Positions 14,298 through 22,737 of a stretch of DNA of 26,342 bases are shown here, piece after piece (position 1 is the first letter of the stretch; the number at the start of each line of letters is the position of its first letter). Below the pieces are notes generated by a model. It was not told the origin of the DNA, searched no databases, and saw only the letters and a program-made list of their open reading frames with translations. The DNA lies in contig NZ_CANCLE010000040.1 in assembly GCF_947378715.1 (NCBI RefSeq), forward strand, positions 1 to 26,342, written 5' to 3'. The translations under genes and the position numbers were made by a program. This stretch comes from Phenylobacterium aquaticum. GTDB taxonomy: Bacteria; Pseudomonadota; Alphaproteobacteria; Caulobacterales; Caulobacteraceae.

Positions 14298-15848
14298 ATG
14301 TCCGTTGAAGAGATCCTGACTCAGGAGTTCGGAACCCTGGCCGAGGTGATCGCCGCCCAGGCCCAGGAGCGCGGCGACAAGGCCGCCCTGGTCGATGCGC
14401 GCCGCACCATCTCCTATGGCGAGCTCGACGGGCTGATGGACCGCATCGCCGTGGCCCTGCAGCGCGACGGGGTGGCGAATGCCGACGTGGCCGCCGTCTG
14501 CGCGACGTCCAGCGTCGAATATGGCGCGACCTTCTTCGGGATCCTCCGGGCCGGCGGCGTGGTCGCCCCCCTCGCCCCGTCCTCGACGCCGGAGAGCCTG
14601 GTGGTCATGCTCAAGGACTGCGGGGCCAAGGTGTTCTTCCTCGACAAGGGGGTCTCCGACGCGCTCGCCGGCGTGGCGGGCGAGATCACGGCCAAGCGCG
14701 TGGCCCTGGACGGCTCTGACGCCGGGATCGCCTTCGAGGCCTGGCTGGCCCCGGCCGGCGCGAAGCCCGCCCCGGTGACCGTCACCCCCGACCAGGGCTT
14801 CAACATCATCTATTCGTCGGGCACCACCGGCACGCCCAAGGGCATCGTCCAGCCGCACGCCATGCGCTGGGGCCAGATCCGCCGCGGCGTCTATCCGGAC
14901 TCATCGGTCTCGATGATTTCCACCCCGCTCTATTCCAACACCACCCTGGTCTCTTTCCTGCCCACCCTGTCGAACGGCGGCACCGCCGTGCTGATGCCCA
15001 AGTTCGACGCCGAGCAGTTCCTGAAGCTGTCGGAAAAGCACCGCGCGACCCACGCCATGCTGGTGCCGGTGCAGTATCGCCGCCTGATGGAGCGGGCTGA
15101 TTTCGACAGCTATGACCTGTCGAGCTTCGTCATGAAGTTCTCGACGAGCGCCCCGTTCCCGGCCGAGATCAAGGCCGACGTCCTGAAGCGCTGGCCCGGC
15201 GGGCTGATCGAATATTACGGCATGACCGAGGGCGGCGGCTCCTGCGGCCTGCGCGCCCACGAGTTCCCCGACAAGCTGCACACGGTGGGCCAGCCCCTGC
15301 CCGGCCACGACATCCGCCTCATCGACGAGGACGGGAAAGAGGTTCCTCAAGGCGAGATTGGCGAAGTGGTGGGCCGCTCCGGCGCGATGATGGTCGGCTA
15401 TCACAACCAGCCGGGCAAGACGTCGGAGGCGGAGTGGTATTCGCCTGACGGCCTGCGCTTCATCCGCACCGGCGACGTGGGCCGCTTCGACGAGGACGGC
15501 TTCCTGACGCTCATGGACCGCAAGAAGGACATGATCATCTCCGGCGGTTTCAACATCTATCCCTCAGACCTCGAGGCCGAGATCGTCCAGCACCCGGCGG
15601 TGCTGGAAGCCGCCGTGGTCGGCGTGGCGTCGCGGGCCTGGGGCGAGACCCCGGTGGCCTTCGTGGCGCTCAAGGCCGGCGCCAGCGCCGATCCGGCCGA
15701 GATCAAGGCCTTCGTCAACGGCAAGGTCGGCAAGACCCAGCGCCTGGCCGACCTTGTGCTGATCGACAGCCTGCCGCGCAGCCATATCGGCAAGGTGCTG
15801 AAGCGCGAACTGCGCGACGACTACAAGGGTGAGGCCCTCAGCATATGA
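14298..15848 (+). CDS. AMP-forming acyl-CoA ligase (class I adenylate-forming)
   Basis: ANL-superfamily CoA ligase, 516 aa, with canonical motifs: P-loop YSSGTTGTPKG, EYYGMTEGGG (A5), RTGDVGRFDEDGFLTLMDRKKDMIISGG (A7/A8), NIYPSDLEAEI, and the C-terminal PRSHIGKVLKRELR with the catalytic lysine. Predicted to activate a fatty, aromatic or other carboxylic acid; the substrate is not readable. ATG 14298 has a strong AGGAGG (14287-14292). Its TGA overlaps the ATG of the RraA-family gene (ATGA at 15845-15848), so the two are translationally coupled. It is divergent from, and only distantly similar to, the other ligase. Confidence 0.92.
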   Translation: MSVEEILTQEFGTLAEVIAAQAQERGDKAALVDARRTISYGELDGLMDRIAVALQRDGVANADVAAVCATSSVEYGATFFGILRAGGVVAPLAPSSTPESLVVMLKDCGAKVFFLDKGVSDALAGVAGEITAKRVALDGSDAGIAFEAWLAPAGAKPAPVTVTPDQGFNIIYSSGTTGTPKGIVQPHAMRWGQIRRGVYPDSSVSMISTPLYSNTTLVSFLPTLSNGGTAVLMPKFDAEQFLKLSEKHRATHAMLVPVQYRRLMERADFDSYDLSSFVMKFSTSAPFPAEIKADVLKRWPGGLIEYYGMTEGGGSCGLRAHEFPDKLHTVGQPLPGHDIRLIDEDGKEVPQGEIGEVVGRSGAMMVGYHNQPGKTSEAEWYSPDGLRFIRTGDVGRFDEDGFLTLMDRKKDMIISGGFNIYPSDLEAEIVQHPAVLEAAVVGVASRAWGETPVAFVALKAGASADPAEIKAFVNGKVGKTQRLADLVLIDSLPRSHIGKVLKRELRDDYKGEALSI

Positions 15849-16339
15849 CCCTTCCCAACGAAATGGGCATCAGCGTCGCCGACCTGTGCGACGCCAATGA
15901 GGACGAGATCGAGGTCTGCGAGCTGCAATTCAAGGACTATGGCGGCCGCACCGCCTTTTCCGGCCCGATCCGCACCGTCCGCTGCCACGAGGACAATTCC
16001 CTGGTGAAGGCGACGCTCGCCACTCCGGGCGAGGGTTGCGTCCTGGTGATCGACGGCGGCGGCTCCCTGCACCGGGCCCTGGTCGGCGACATGCTGGGCG
16101 CCGACGCCGTGAAGAACGGCTGGTCGGGCGTGGTGGTCAATGGCGCAGTGCGCGACACCGCCGTGCTCGGAACCCTGGAACTGGGGGTCAAGGCCCTGGG
16201 CTCCCACCCCATGCGCAGCGTCAAGCGCGGCGAGGGCGTGGTCGACACGCCGGTGGCCTTCGGCGGGGTGGTGTTCGTGCCCGGCGACCGTCTCTATGCC
16301 GATGAAGACGGCGTCGCCGTTCTGCCCGCCGACGACTGA
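15845..16339 (+). CDS. RraA family protein
   Basis: 164 aa, the usual RraA length. RraA in E. coli binds and inhibits RNase E; close relatives are class II 4-hydroxy-4-methyl-2-oxoglutarate aldolases. The N-terminal half aligns by eye with RraA (ADLCDANEDEIEVCELQFK, FGG-type turn, VIDGGGSLHRALVGD). The metal/pyruvate motif is D82, 20 residues, R103-D104, but the acidic residue expected at 107 is Val. It therefore keeps part of the aldolase motif and lacks the rest; enzyme activity is uncertain. It starts inside the stop of the upstream ligase (4-nt overlap) and is followed by a tRNA. Confidence 0.85.
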   Translation: MTLPNEMGISVADLCDANEDEIEVCELQFKDYGGRTAFSGPIRTVRCHEDNSLVKATLATPGEGCVLVIDGGGSLHRALVGDMLGADAVKNGWSGVVVNGAVRDTAVLGTLELGVKALGSHPMRSVKRGEGVVDTPVAFGGVVFVPGDRLYADEDGVAVLPADD

Positions 16340-16372
16340 AACATCGGTCTCGCCAAGCGGCCAAACAGCCTC

Positions 16373-16401
16373 TTGCGGAGCCGGGGTCGGATGAGTAGGT
16401 T
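16373..16401 (+). promoter_or_regulatory. candidate promoter for tRNA-Ser
   Basis: TTGCGG (16373-16378), a 17-nt spacer, then TAGGTT (16396-16401), about 47 nt before the mature tRNA start. The consensus match is weak. Confidence 0.3.
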
Positions 16402-16448
16402 CCGCGCTCGCTCGGCGGGCCCCTTCCAGGGGGCCTCCAGACGGCTCC

Positions 16449-16538
<90 letters not shown>

Positions 16539-16579
16539 TGACCAAAAACATCTAACGTCGCGCCCCAGGGGGCCAGGGC

Positions 16580-17965
16580 ATGAGCGAGCTGGATCGGATC
16601 TTGGCTGCGGCCCAGGCTTTGGCCAAGGCCGGGCGGTTGGCGGAGGCTGAGGTCCAGGTCGACGGCGTCATTCGCCGTGCGCCGCGGGATGGCCGGGCGC
16701 ATCGGCTCAAGGGCCTGATCCGCCAGCAGGCCGGGGACGCCGCCGCCGCCCTCGCCAGTTTTGACAAGGCCCTGGCGCTCAATCCCGACGATCCGGTGAC
16801 CTGGAGCGGACGCGGCGTCGCCCTGCAGGCCCTGAGCCGGCCCCTCGACGCCCTGGAAAGTTTCGACCGCGCCCTGGCGCTGAAGCCAGACGCCGGTCTC
16901 ACCCTCTATAATCGCGGCCAGACCCTGGCGGCGCTGCGCCGCTACGGGCCGGCCCTGGAGAGCTATGACCGCGCCCTGGCCCTGCAGCCGGGTCTCGACG
17001 ACGCCCGGTTCCGCCGGGGGCTGATCGCCCTGTTGCTGGGACGGTTCGACGAGGGCTGGCGCGACTATGACGCGCGCTGGGACATCGCCGCCCAGGCCCG
17101 CCACGGCATGGGCACGGTGACGCCGGAGCTGGCGACCCGCCTGACCCGCCGGATTTCGGCCGCCGACCTGATTGGGCGCGAGGTGCTGGTGCTGTCCGAA
17201 CAGGGGGTCGGCGACCAGATCATGTTCGCCAGCATGATCCCTGACCTGGCCCGGGTGGCCCGCCAGGTGACCCTGGCCTGCGAACCCCGCCTGACCCGCC
17301 TGTTCGCCCAGTCCTTTCCCGACGTGTCCGTGGTTGACGCCCGCGCCCCCCTGACCGGCGTCCGGCCGGACCTGATCGTGGCCGCCGGCGACCTGGGCCA
17401 CGCCTTCCGCCCACGGCGAGAGGACTTTCCGGGTCTGCCCTATCTGGCGCCCCGCCCGGAGGTCACCGAGGCCTGGCGCGCGCGGCTGGGCGGCGGATCA
17501 ATCCGACGGATCGGCCTGTCCTGGCGGGGCGGCATGGCCCACACCAATGGCGAGGGCCGCTCCCTCACCCTGGACCAGCTGACGCCGCTGCTGGACCTGG
17601 ACGGCGTCGAGTTCGTCAGCCTGCAATATGGCGACGTCTCCGAGGAGGTGGCGCGGTTCAATGCCGGCCGGCCCAACCCCATCCGCCTGTTTCCTCGCGC
17701 CGAGATCGACGACTTCGAGGCCCTGGCCGGCCTGGTCGGCGCCCTTGACCGGGTGGTCTCGGTCCAGACCGCCCTGGTCCACCTGTGCGGCGCGATCGGC
17801 GCGCCCTGCCTGACCCTGATTCCGGCAAGTCCGGAGTGGCGCTATGGCGCGACCGGCGCGACCATGCCCTGGTACGGCTCCGTGGCGCTGGCGCGGCAGG
17901 ACAACGAGGCGACGTGGGCGCCCGTGATCGACAGGATCGTGCAGGAGATCAGGTCGCATGCCTAG
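16580..17965 (+). CDS. TPR protein with C-terminal glycosyltransferase-like (GT9/GT41-fold) domain
   Basis: 461 aa, cytoplasmic. About four TPR repeats (residues ~5-140), with consensus ends such as ASFDKALALNPDDP, ESFDRALALKPDAG and ESYDRALALQPGLD. A Rossmann-like C-terminal region (~195-455) follows, starting LSEQGVGDQIMFASMIP and ending with VQTALVHLCGAIGAPCLTLIP and a PWYGS motif, as in TPR proteins related to heptosyltransferase-type GT-B domains. The usual Asp of D-T-x-x-x-H is Gln. Such proteins are candidates for protein or surface glycosylation; in Caulobacter a TPR-glycosyltransferase modifies flagellin, but identity to it is not claimed. Its last 8 nt overlap the peptidase gene, so the two are coupled. 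It sits just downstream of tRNA-Ser. Confidence 0.8.
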   Translation: MSELDRILAAAQALAKAGRLAEAEVQVDGVIRRAPRDGRAHRLKGLIRQQAGDAAAALASFDKALALNPDDPVTWSGRGVALQALSRPLDALESFDRALALKPDAGLTLYNRGQTLAALRRYGPALESYDRALALQPGLDDARFRRGLIALLLGRFDEGWRDYDARWDIAAQARHGMGTVTPELATRLTRRISAADLIGREVLVLSEQGVGDQIMFASMIPDLARVARQVTLACEPRLTRLFAQSFPDVSVVDARAPLTGVRPDLIVAAGDLGHAFRPRREDFPGLPYLAPRPEVTEAWRARLGGGSIRRIGLSWRGGMAHTNGEGRSLTLDQLTPLLDLDGVEFVSLQYGDVSEEVARFNAGRPNPIRLFPRAEIDDFEALAGLVGALDRVVSVQTALVHLCGAIGAPCLTLIPASPEWRYGATGATMPWYGSVALARQDNEATWAPVIDRIVQEIRSHA

Positions 17966-18803
17966 GGCTCTGGGCGGCGGTGGCCTCATCGTGGCGCTGG
18001 TCTTGATCCAGGCGCACCCGGCCGAGGCGGCGGCGCGCCTGATCTACACGTCTCCGGATGGCCGGTTCCTGGTCCTGAGCCAGGCCGACCTCGGCCCCGA
18101 AGAGGCCCAGGCGATCAGCGGCCGGGTGGCCGCGGCCTATGACTGGGTGGCGCGGATCCAGGCCTGGCCTGACCCCGCGCCCTTGGCGGCGCCCCTGAGG
18201 GTGGTGGTGGCCGACACTCCGGGCCTGCTCGGCGTCGCCATCGACAACAGTTTCAAGGTCGGCCTGGACTATCTGAGGTCCGACCCGGACCTGTCCGAGG
18301 GGACCCTGGCGCATGAGCTGACCCACATCCAGGATCGCCGCGAGGCCCGGCCCGCCGGCGTGCCGGGTTTCATCGCCGAAGGCCGGGGCCTGACCGATGG
18401 CTTCATGTACCGCCGCAGCCTCGGCCAGCCCCCGCAGCCCTATGACCGCGCGCTCGCCCGGGCGATCCTGGGCTATACGGCCCAGGACGCCGCAGAGGTG
18501 ACCGGCGACACCGCGCCCGGGGATCTGGCCGACCCCGAGGCCAACCGACGCCTGGAGTTCGTGGGGGCGTGGTTCGTGGAATATCTGCGCAGCGGCTATG
18601 GCGGCCAGGGCTTCGCCGACGTCCAGCCGCGTCTGGCCCGGATGATCACCGGTCTGCATCAGGGATCTGGATTTGAAGCCGCCTTCGCGGCCGCCTTCGG
18701 GGTCGACTATCGAAGCGTTCAGGTCGCCTTCATCCGCCACGCGGAGACGACGTCCGGGGCCGATCGGCTCAAGGCCACGATCTGGGATGGTCTGGGCCGC
18801 TAG
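17958..18803 (+). CDS. secreted HExxH metallopeptidase-like protein (gluzincin, MA-like)
   Basis: 281 aa with an N-terminal signal peptide (GGGLIVALVLIQAHPAEAAA), so periplasmic or exported. Zinc motif HELTH at 119-123, with E141 in AEGRG 17 residues further on, the HExxH-x17-E arrangement of gluzincins and of 'peptidase MA-like' domains. The rest shows no other recognised domain; substrate unknown. Its ATG lies inside the end of the TPR gene (8-nt overlap, ATGCCTAG), implying co-expression. The stop overlaps that of the small convergent gene by 4 nt. Confidence 0.75.
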   Translation: MPRALGGGGLIVALVLIQAHPAEAAARLIYTSPDGRFLVLSQADLGPEEAQAISGRVAAAYDWVARIQAWPDPAPLAAPLRVVVADTPGLLGVAIDNSFKVGLDYLRSDPDLSEGTLAHELTHIQDRREARPAGVPGFIAEGRGLTDGFMYRRSLGQPPQPYDRALARAILGYTAQDAAEVTGDTAPGDLADPEANRRLEFVGAWFVEYLRSGYGGQGFADVQPRLARMITGLHQGSGFEAAFAAAFGVDYRSVQVAFIRHAETTSGADRLKATIWDGLGR

Positions 18804-18976
18804 CGCGACAGCCAGGGCTTGGACTTCGACGAGGACTGGGCGGCGGCGGCGCGTTCGCGCTGGAAGCGGCCGCCGCGTGGCGGCTTCGGCTTGGCGTCAA
18901 GGGCCGCCTGCTTCAGGCGCAGGGCGCGCTGGATCGGGGTCTCGTCGGCGGGCGGGGCGTCGTCGTCAGTGGCCAT
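18800..18976 (-). CDS. small basic conserved-type protein (58 aa), unknown function
   Basis: 58 residues: an acidic start (ATDDDAPPADETP), a helix IQRALRLKQAALDAK, then a basic Pro/Gly/Ser tail PKPPRGGRFQRER...KSKPWLSR. I recognise the pattern ALRLK-x-AALDAKPKPP...KSKPW from small hypothetical alphaproteobacterial proteins but know no function. It may bind nucleic acid given the basic tail. ATG 18976 has AAGGA about 8 nt upstream, which decides against the longer frame reaching 19321. Stop codons overlap with the peptidase gene (CTAG). The downstream partner of the DegT gene on the same strand. Confidence 0.7.
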   Translation of the reverse strand: MATDDDAPPADETPIQRALRLKQAALDAKPKPPRGGRFQRERAAAAQSSSKSKPWLSR

Positions 18977-19043
18977 GATCGGTGTCCTTCGCCCCTTCAA
19001 TAGCCCGACCGCGCCGATCGCGCCCGCGAAATCCGGTGCGACC

Positions 19044-20174
19044 TCAGACCCGTTGGACCTCGGGAACGGCCGCACGGAGCGCCAGCATCGCCTGCAGCTG
19101 GGCGCAGACCCGGATGATGTCGTCTTCCGTGAGGTGGCCGTGGAACGGCAGCCCCAGGATGCGACCGCGCAGCCCCGCCGTATTGGGCAGGTCGCCCGCC
19201 CGCGCCATGGCCTGATAGGCCGGGTGACCGGTGAGGTCCGGCTGGAACCACTGGCGGGTCTCGACGCCCACCGCAGCGAGGCCGGCGGCGGCCTCGGCGG
19301 CGGCGGGCACGGCCACGACAAGGCCGCTCATCTCGCCTGGCGGGGTCAGATGGGCCGGCAGGTGGCGGCCATAGGCCTCCCGCGCCCGGTCGAGGGCGGC
19401 GCGAATCTGCGGCGCCCGCGCCAGCTGGGCCAGACCGACGGCGGCGTGATACTCGCTGAGCTTGGCGTTGCCCGAGGCTCGGGTCACGCGGACACCGTCG
19501 AAGCCGAAATTGCTGAGCCGGCGGACCATGTCGATCAGGTCCGGATCGTGGGCGGCCACGAGGCCGCCCTCGCCGACGCCCAGGGGCTTGGTGGCGTGGA
19601 GGCTGAAGACGGCGACGCACCGACGTGGCATCGGCTGGCGTATCAGGGCCGCGGCGGCGTCGAACACCACCGGCAGGCCCGTGCGGTCGGTGAAGTCGTC
19701 CCAGGCGGCGGCGTCCAGGGCCAGGCCGAAGGTCGCCACGGGCAGGACGGCGGCGACGCCGTCCAGGTGCGCCTCAGCGATCTCCGGGGTCAGGACCCAG
19801 GCGTCAGCGTCGACATCGGCCAGCACCGGCGTCAGGCCGGCGGCCTGGACGGCCCAGGCCGTAGCGGGGAAGGTCAGGGCCGGCAGCAGCACCCGGGCGC
19901 CCGGCGGCAGGTCCAGCGCCCGAAGCGCCAAGGCCAGGGCGTCGGAGCCGGAGCTGGCCAGGGCCACCTCCGGCGGACAGGCCGGATCGAGCAGCCGCCC
20001 GAGACCACGCCGCAGATCGGTTTCCAGCGGACCGAAGTTCGAATAGGTGCGGGTCTCGTCCAGCCGGCGCAGATACGGCAGCAGCTGATCGACCCCAGGC
20101 AGGTCGGCGACATACAGCCTGACGGGCGCCGGCGGAGACCTCGGGAGAAGACTCGGGTGGGTGATCGCGCGCAT
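19044..20174 (-). CDS. DegT/DnrJ/EryC1 family PLP-dependent sugar aminotransferase
   Basis: Cytosolic aminotransferase of nucleotide-sugar metabolism, 376 aa, normal length. It adds an amino group to a keto-sugar nucleotide. Motifs: SSGSDALALALRAL (phosphate-binding region), PALTFPATAWAV, D172 in VVFDAAAA (PLP ring N), Schiff-base lysine K196 in SLHATKPLGVGEGG, and NFGFDG followed by KLSEYHAAVGLAQL. ATG 20174. It is divergent from the TPR-GT41 gene (80 nt). With the neighbouring NeuD/PglD-like acyltransferase it could make an N-acylated amino sugar for a glycan or glycoprotein; that link is inference. Confidence 0.9.
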   Translation of the reverse strand: MRAITHPSLLPRSPPAPVRLYVADLPGVDQLLPYLRRLDETRTYSNFGPLETDLRRGLGRLLDPACPPEVALASSGSDALALALRALDLPPGARVLLPALTFPATAWAVQAAGLTPVLADVDADAWVLTPEIAEAHLDGVAAVLPVATFGLALDAAAWDDFTDRTGLPVVFDAAAALIRQPMPRRCVAVFSLHATKPLGVGEGGLVAAHDPDLIDMVRRLSNFGFDGVRVTRASGNAKLSEYHAAVGLAQLARAPQIRAALDRAREAYGRHLPAHLTPPGEMSGLVVAVPAAAEAAAGLAAVGVETRQWFQPDLTGHPAYQAMARAGDLPNTAGLRGRILGLPFHGHLTEDDIIRVCAQLQAMLALRAAVPEVQRV

Positions 20175-20254
20175 CCTGAAGAGCTTGGACCTGACAGAAT
20201 CAACTCCGAGCCCCTATCGATCGGGCATCTGGCGAGGGGACACAACAAACCAGG

Positions 20255-21895
20255 ATGGGTGAAATAGGTCCGCTACTCGCACAGGCTGCAGCGCTTCTGT
20301 CTCGAGGTCGCGCCGTTGAGGCCGGCGCCCTGGCGCAGCGGGCTGTGGCCGAGGCCCCGGCCGATCCGGGCGCCTGGTTCCAGCTCGCCCGGGCGCTGCG
20401 GGACATTGGTGACCGCGCCGGCGCCTTTGACGCCTTCCAGAAGGCCGCCGATCTCAATCCCTCCTGGGCCGCCCCGCGCATCGATCTGGGCAATATCCAC
20501 AGCCAGGCCGGGCGATGGTCAAGGGCGCTGCCCGAATATGAGACCGCCCTGCGGCTGGCGCCCAACCTGGTCGCCGCCCAGGTCAGCCTGGCCGTCGCCC
20601 TGCGCCAGGTGGGTCGCCATGCCGAGGCGCTGGCGCTGTTCCGCGCCGCCCAGGTGGACACCACTGGCGCGGCAGGTCTGCATAGCCGCTACCTCTTCGC
20701 CCTGACCCAGGCCCCGGGGGTGAGCCGCGAGGCGGTGTTCGCCGCCCATCTGAAGTTCGGCCAGCGCTTCGGCCAGGACTGGATAGCGCCCCACGCCAAC
20801 GACCGCACCCCGGACCGACCGCTGCGGGTCGGCTATGTCTCCGGCGACCTGGCCGGTCACGCCGTGGTCAATTTCATCGCCCCGGTGCTGGCGGCCCATG
20901 ACCCGGCCCGGGTCGGGACGGTGATCTATTCAACCGCCCCGCCGAGCGCTGCCCCTGAACGTCACCCGGGGGCCTGGCGAGAGGCTGCGGGTCTCGACGA
21001 CGCAGCCTTGGCCGAAGCCATCCGCGCCGACCGGATCGACATCCTGGTCGACCTCTCCGGCCACACCGGCCTCAATCGCCTGGCGGTGTTCGGGGCCAAG
21101 CCGGCCCCGGTGCAGGTGAGCTGGATCGGCTATCCCAACACCACCGGTCTCAGCCAGATCGACTATCGGCTCACCGACCGCTTCACGGCCGGCCCGGAGA
21201 CCGAGGCCTTCCTGGCTGAGGCGGCCTTCCACATGCCCGGCGCAGGCGCCTGCTACCAGCCCTTCGAGGACCTGCCGATCACCCCGCCGCCCGCACAGGC
21301 CCTGGGCTGCGTGACTTTCGGCGCCACCAACGCCCCCTCCAAGCTGAACGCAGCGGTGTTCGACACCTGGGCCGAGATCCTGCGCGCCTGCCCCGACAGC
21401 CGGCTGGCGCTGAAATATCTTGGCCTCGCCGACGGCTATCTGATCGACCAGATCACCCGGGCCTTCGCGGCGCGCGGCGTTGATCCCGGTCGACTGAGTT
21501 TCGCGGGCGCCTCGCCGTTCGCCGCCTACATGGCCGGCTACAGCGCGATCGACATCCTGCTCGATCCCTTTCCCTATACGGGCGGCACGACGACGCGGAA
21601 CGCCTTGTGGATGGGCGTGCCCGTGGTGACCCTCAAGGGTCAGGCGCTCTATGAACGGATCAGCAGCGGCCTGCTGGCCGCCATCGGCCTCGACGACTGC
21701 ATCGCGACCTCGCGGCCCGACTATGTGGCCAAGGCCGTGGCCCTGGCCGGCGACCTCGGACATCTGGCGATCCTGCGCCAGGAGATCCGGCCGCGCCTGA
21801 TGGCCAGCGGCCATTTCGATCCCTCAGGTTTCACCCGAGACCTGGAGGACGCCTATCGGGAGATGTGGCGGCGCTGGCGCACGGCCAGCCTATGA
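20255..21895 (+). CDS. TPR-containing GT41 glycosyltransferase (O-GlcNAc-transferase-like)
   Basis: 546 aa, cytoplasmic. About three TPRs (residues 39-140), then a GT41 catalytic region. Residues aligned by eye with OGT/SPINDLY: H212 in GDLAGHAVVNF, H270 in DLSGHTGLNRLAVF, the PVQVSWIGYPNTTGLSQIDY stretch, K363 in FGATNAPSKLN, and DILLDPFPYTGGTTTRNALW. Expected to move a sugar from a nucleotide sugar to protein Ser/Thr or another acceptor. The Shine-Dalgarno is poor (AGGGGA 15 nt upstream). Neighbours: the divergent aminotransferase and the convergent acyltransferase, whose stop overlaps by 6 nt. In related bacteria such proteins glycosylate surface or flagellar proteins. Confidence 0.9.
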   Translation: MGEIGPLLAQAAALLSRGRAVEAGALAQRAVAEAPADPGAWFQLARALRDIGDRAGAFDAFQKAADLNPSWAAPRIDLGNIHSQAGRWSRALPEYETALRLAPNLVAAQVSLAVALRQVGRHAEALALFRAAQVDTTGAAGLHSRYLFALTQAPGVSREAVFAAHLKFGQRFGQDWIAPHANDRTPDRPLRVGYVSGDLAGHAVVNFIAPVLAAHDPARVGTVIYSTAPPSAAPERHPGAWREAAGLDDAALAEAIRADRIDILVDLSGHTGLNRLAVFGAKPAPVQVSWIGYPNTTGLSQIDYRLTDRFTAGPETEAFLAEAAFHMPGAGACYQPFEDLPITPPPAQALGCVTFGATNAPSKLNAAVFDTWAEILRACPDSRLALKYLGLADGYLIDQITRAFAARGVDPGRLSFAGASPFAAYMAGYSAIDILLDPFPYTGGTTTRNALWMGVPVVTLKGQALYERISSGLLAAIGLDDCIATSRPDYVAKAVALAGDLGHLAILRQEIRPRLMASGHFDPSGFTRDLEDAYREMWRRWRTASL

Positions 21896-22564
21896 GCCCA
21901 TGGGCCGGGCCGGGACCCCCGCCACGCGGCCGCCGGCCGGCACGTCGCGCACCACCACCGCGCCCGCCGCCACGAAGGCGTCGTCGCCGATCTCCAGCTC
22001 CTCGATCACGTTGGCGCCCATGCCGATCGTGGCGCGCGCGCCGACATTGACGTGACCGCCGACATTGCAGCCCGGCATCAGGCGCGCTGCAGGGCCCAGC
22101 CGGCTGTCGTGGCCCAAGGTCACGCCGCGATTGATGAAGGCCCCATCCTCCAGCACGGCGCCCGGCGCGACGACGCTGTTGGCGCCCACGAACACGCCGG
22201 ATCCCACGCGCACGAACCGGGAGACATGGGCCGTCGGATGGACGATGGCCGCGAACGCCACCCCGAAGGCCGCCCGAGCGTCAGACATCAGCAGGTCGCG
22301 GCCCGCCGCCGTGGTGCCCAGGGCGTAGAGCTCTCCGGCTCGGGGCTGGAAGTCGGCCCAGGCGACCACTTCCGGGGCGATGCCCAAGCGGGCGAAGCGC
22401 TCGACATAGCTGAGCGTGCGCGGCCGCACGGTCTCGGCCTGATTGACCACCAGCCTGGCGAACCGGCCGCCCAGGGCGTCGATGGCCTCATAGAAATCCG
22501 ACAGCATATTGGACACCCCGAACAGCACGAGGTCGCGATCCTTGAGGATGGTCGGAGAGGTCAT
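21890..22564 (-). CDS. NeuD/PglD-like hexapeptide-repeat acyltransferase
   Basis: Soluble left-handed beta-helix acyltransferase, 224 aa, of the sialic-acid O-acetyltransferase/PglD group. The N-terminal ~100 residues are a Rossmann-like sugar-nucleotide-binding part (DLVLFGVSNMLSDFYEAI). The C-terminal part has hexapeptide repeats (VGSGVFVGANSVVAPGAVL and onwards), with catalytic His152 in TLGHDSRLG and the final AGVPARP turn. It acylates an amino-sugar nucleotide, perhaps the product of the nearby DegT aminotransferase. Its stop overlaps the GT41 gene by 6 nt. The N-terminal loop lacks the usual GxGGHG, a small oddity. ATG 22564, weak Shine-Dalgarno. Confidence 0.85.
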   Translation of the reverse strand: MTSPTILKDRDLVLFGVSNMLSDFYEAIDALGGRFARLVVNQAETVRPRTLSYVERFARLGIAPEVVAWADFQPRAGELYALGTTAAGRDLLMSDARAAFGVAFAAIVHPTAHVSRFVRVGSGVFVGANSVVAPGAVLEDGAFINRGVTLGHDSRLGPAARLMPGCNVGGHVNVGARATIGMGANVIEELEIGDDAFVAAGAVVVRDVPAGGRVAGVPARPMGS

Positions 22565-22673
22565 GGGTGTTGGGGCTCTGGAGGCGGGGCGCCGGATTGG
22601 ACCGCGCCGCGCTCGATTGTAAAGCGGCGGGCCGCCCTCCGGACGATTTGCGCCCGGTCATGTCAGCGGGCGC

Positions 22674-22702
22674 TTGTCAGTCGCGACCCGTCGCAGCCTT
22701 AT
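22674..22702 (+). promoter_or_regulatory. candidate promoter for the GT-C glycosyltransferase gene
   Basis: TTGTCA (22674-22679, 5 of 6 to consensus), a 17-nt spacer, then CCTTAT (22697-22702), about 35 nt before the ATG. The -10 is weak. Confidence 0.35.
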
Positions 22703-22737
22703 CCCCGCTTCACTCAACGACCTGGGAAGGCGCTTTG

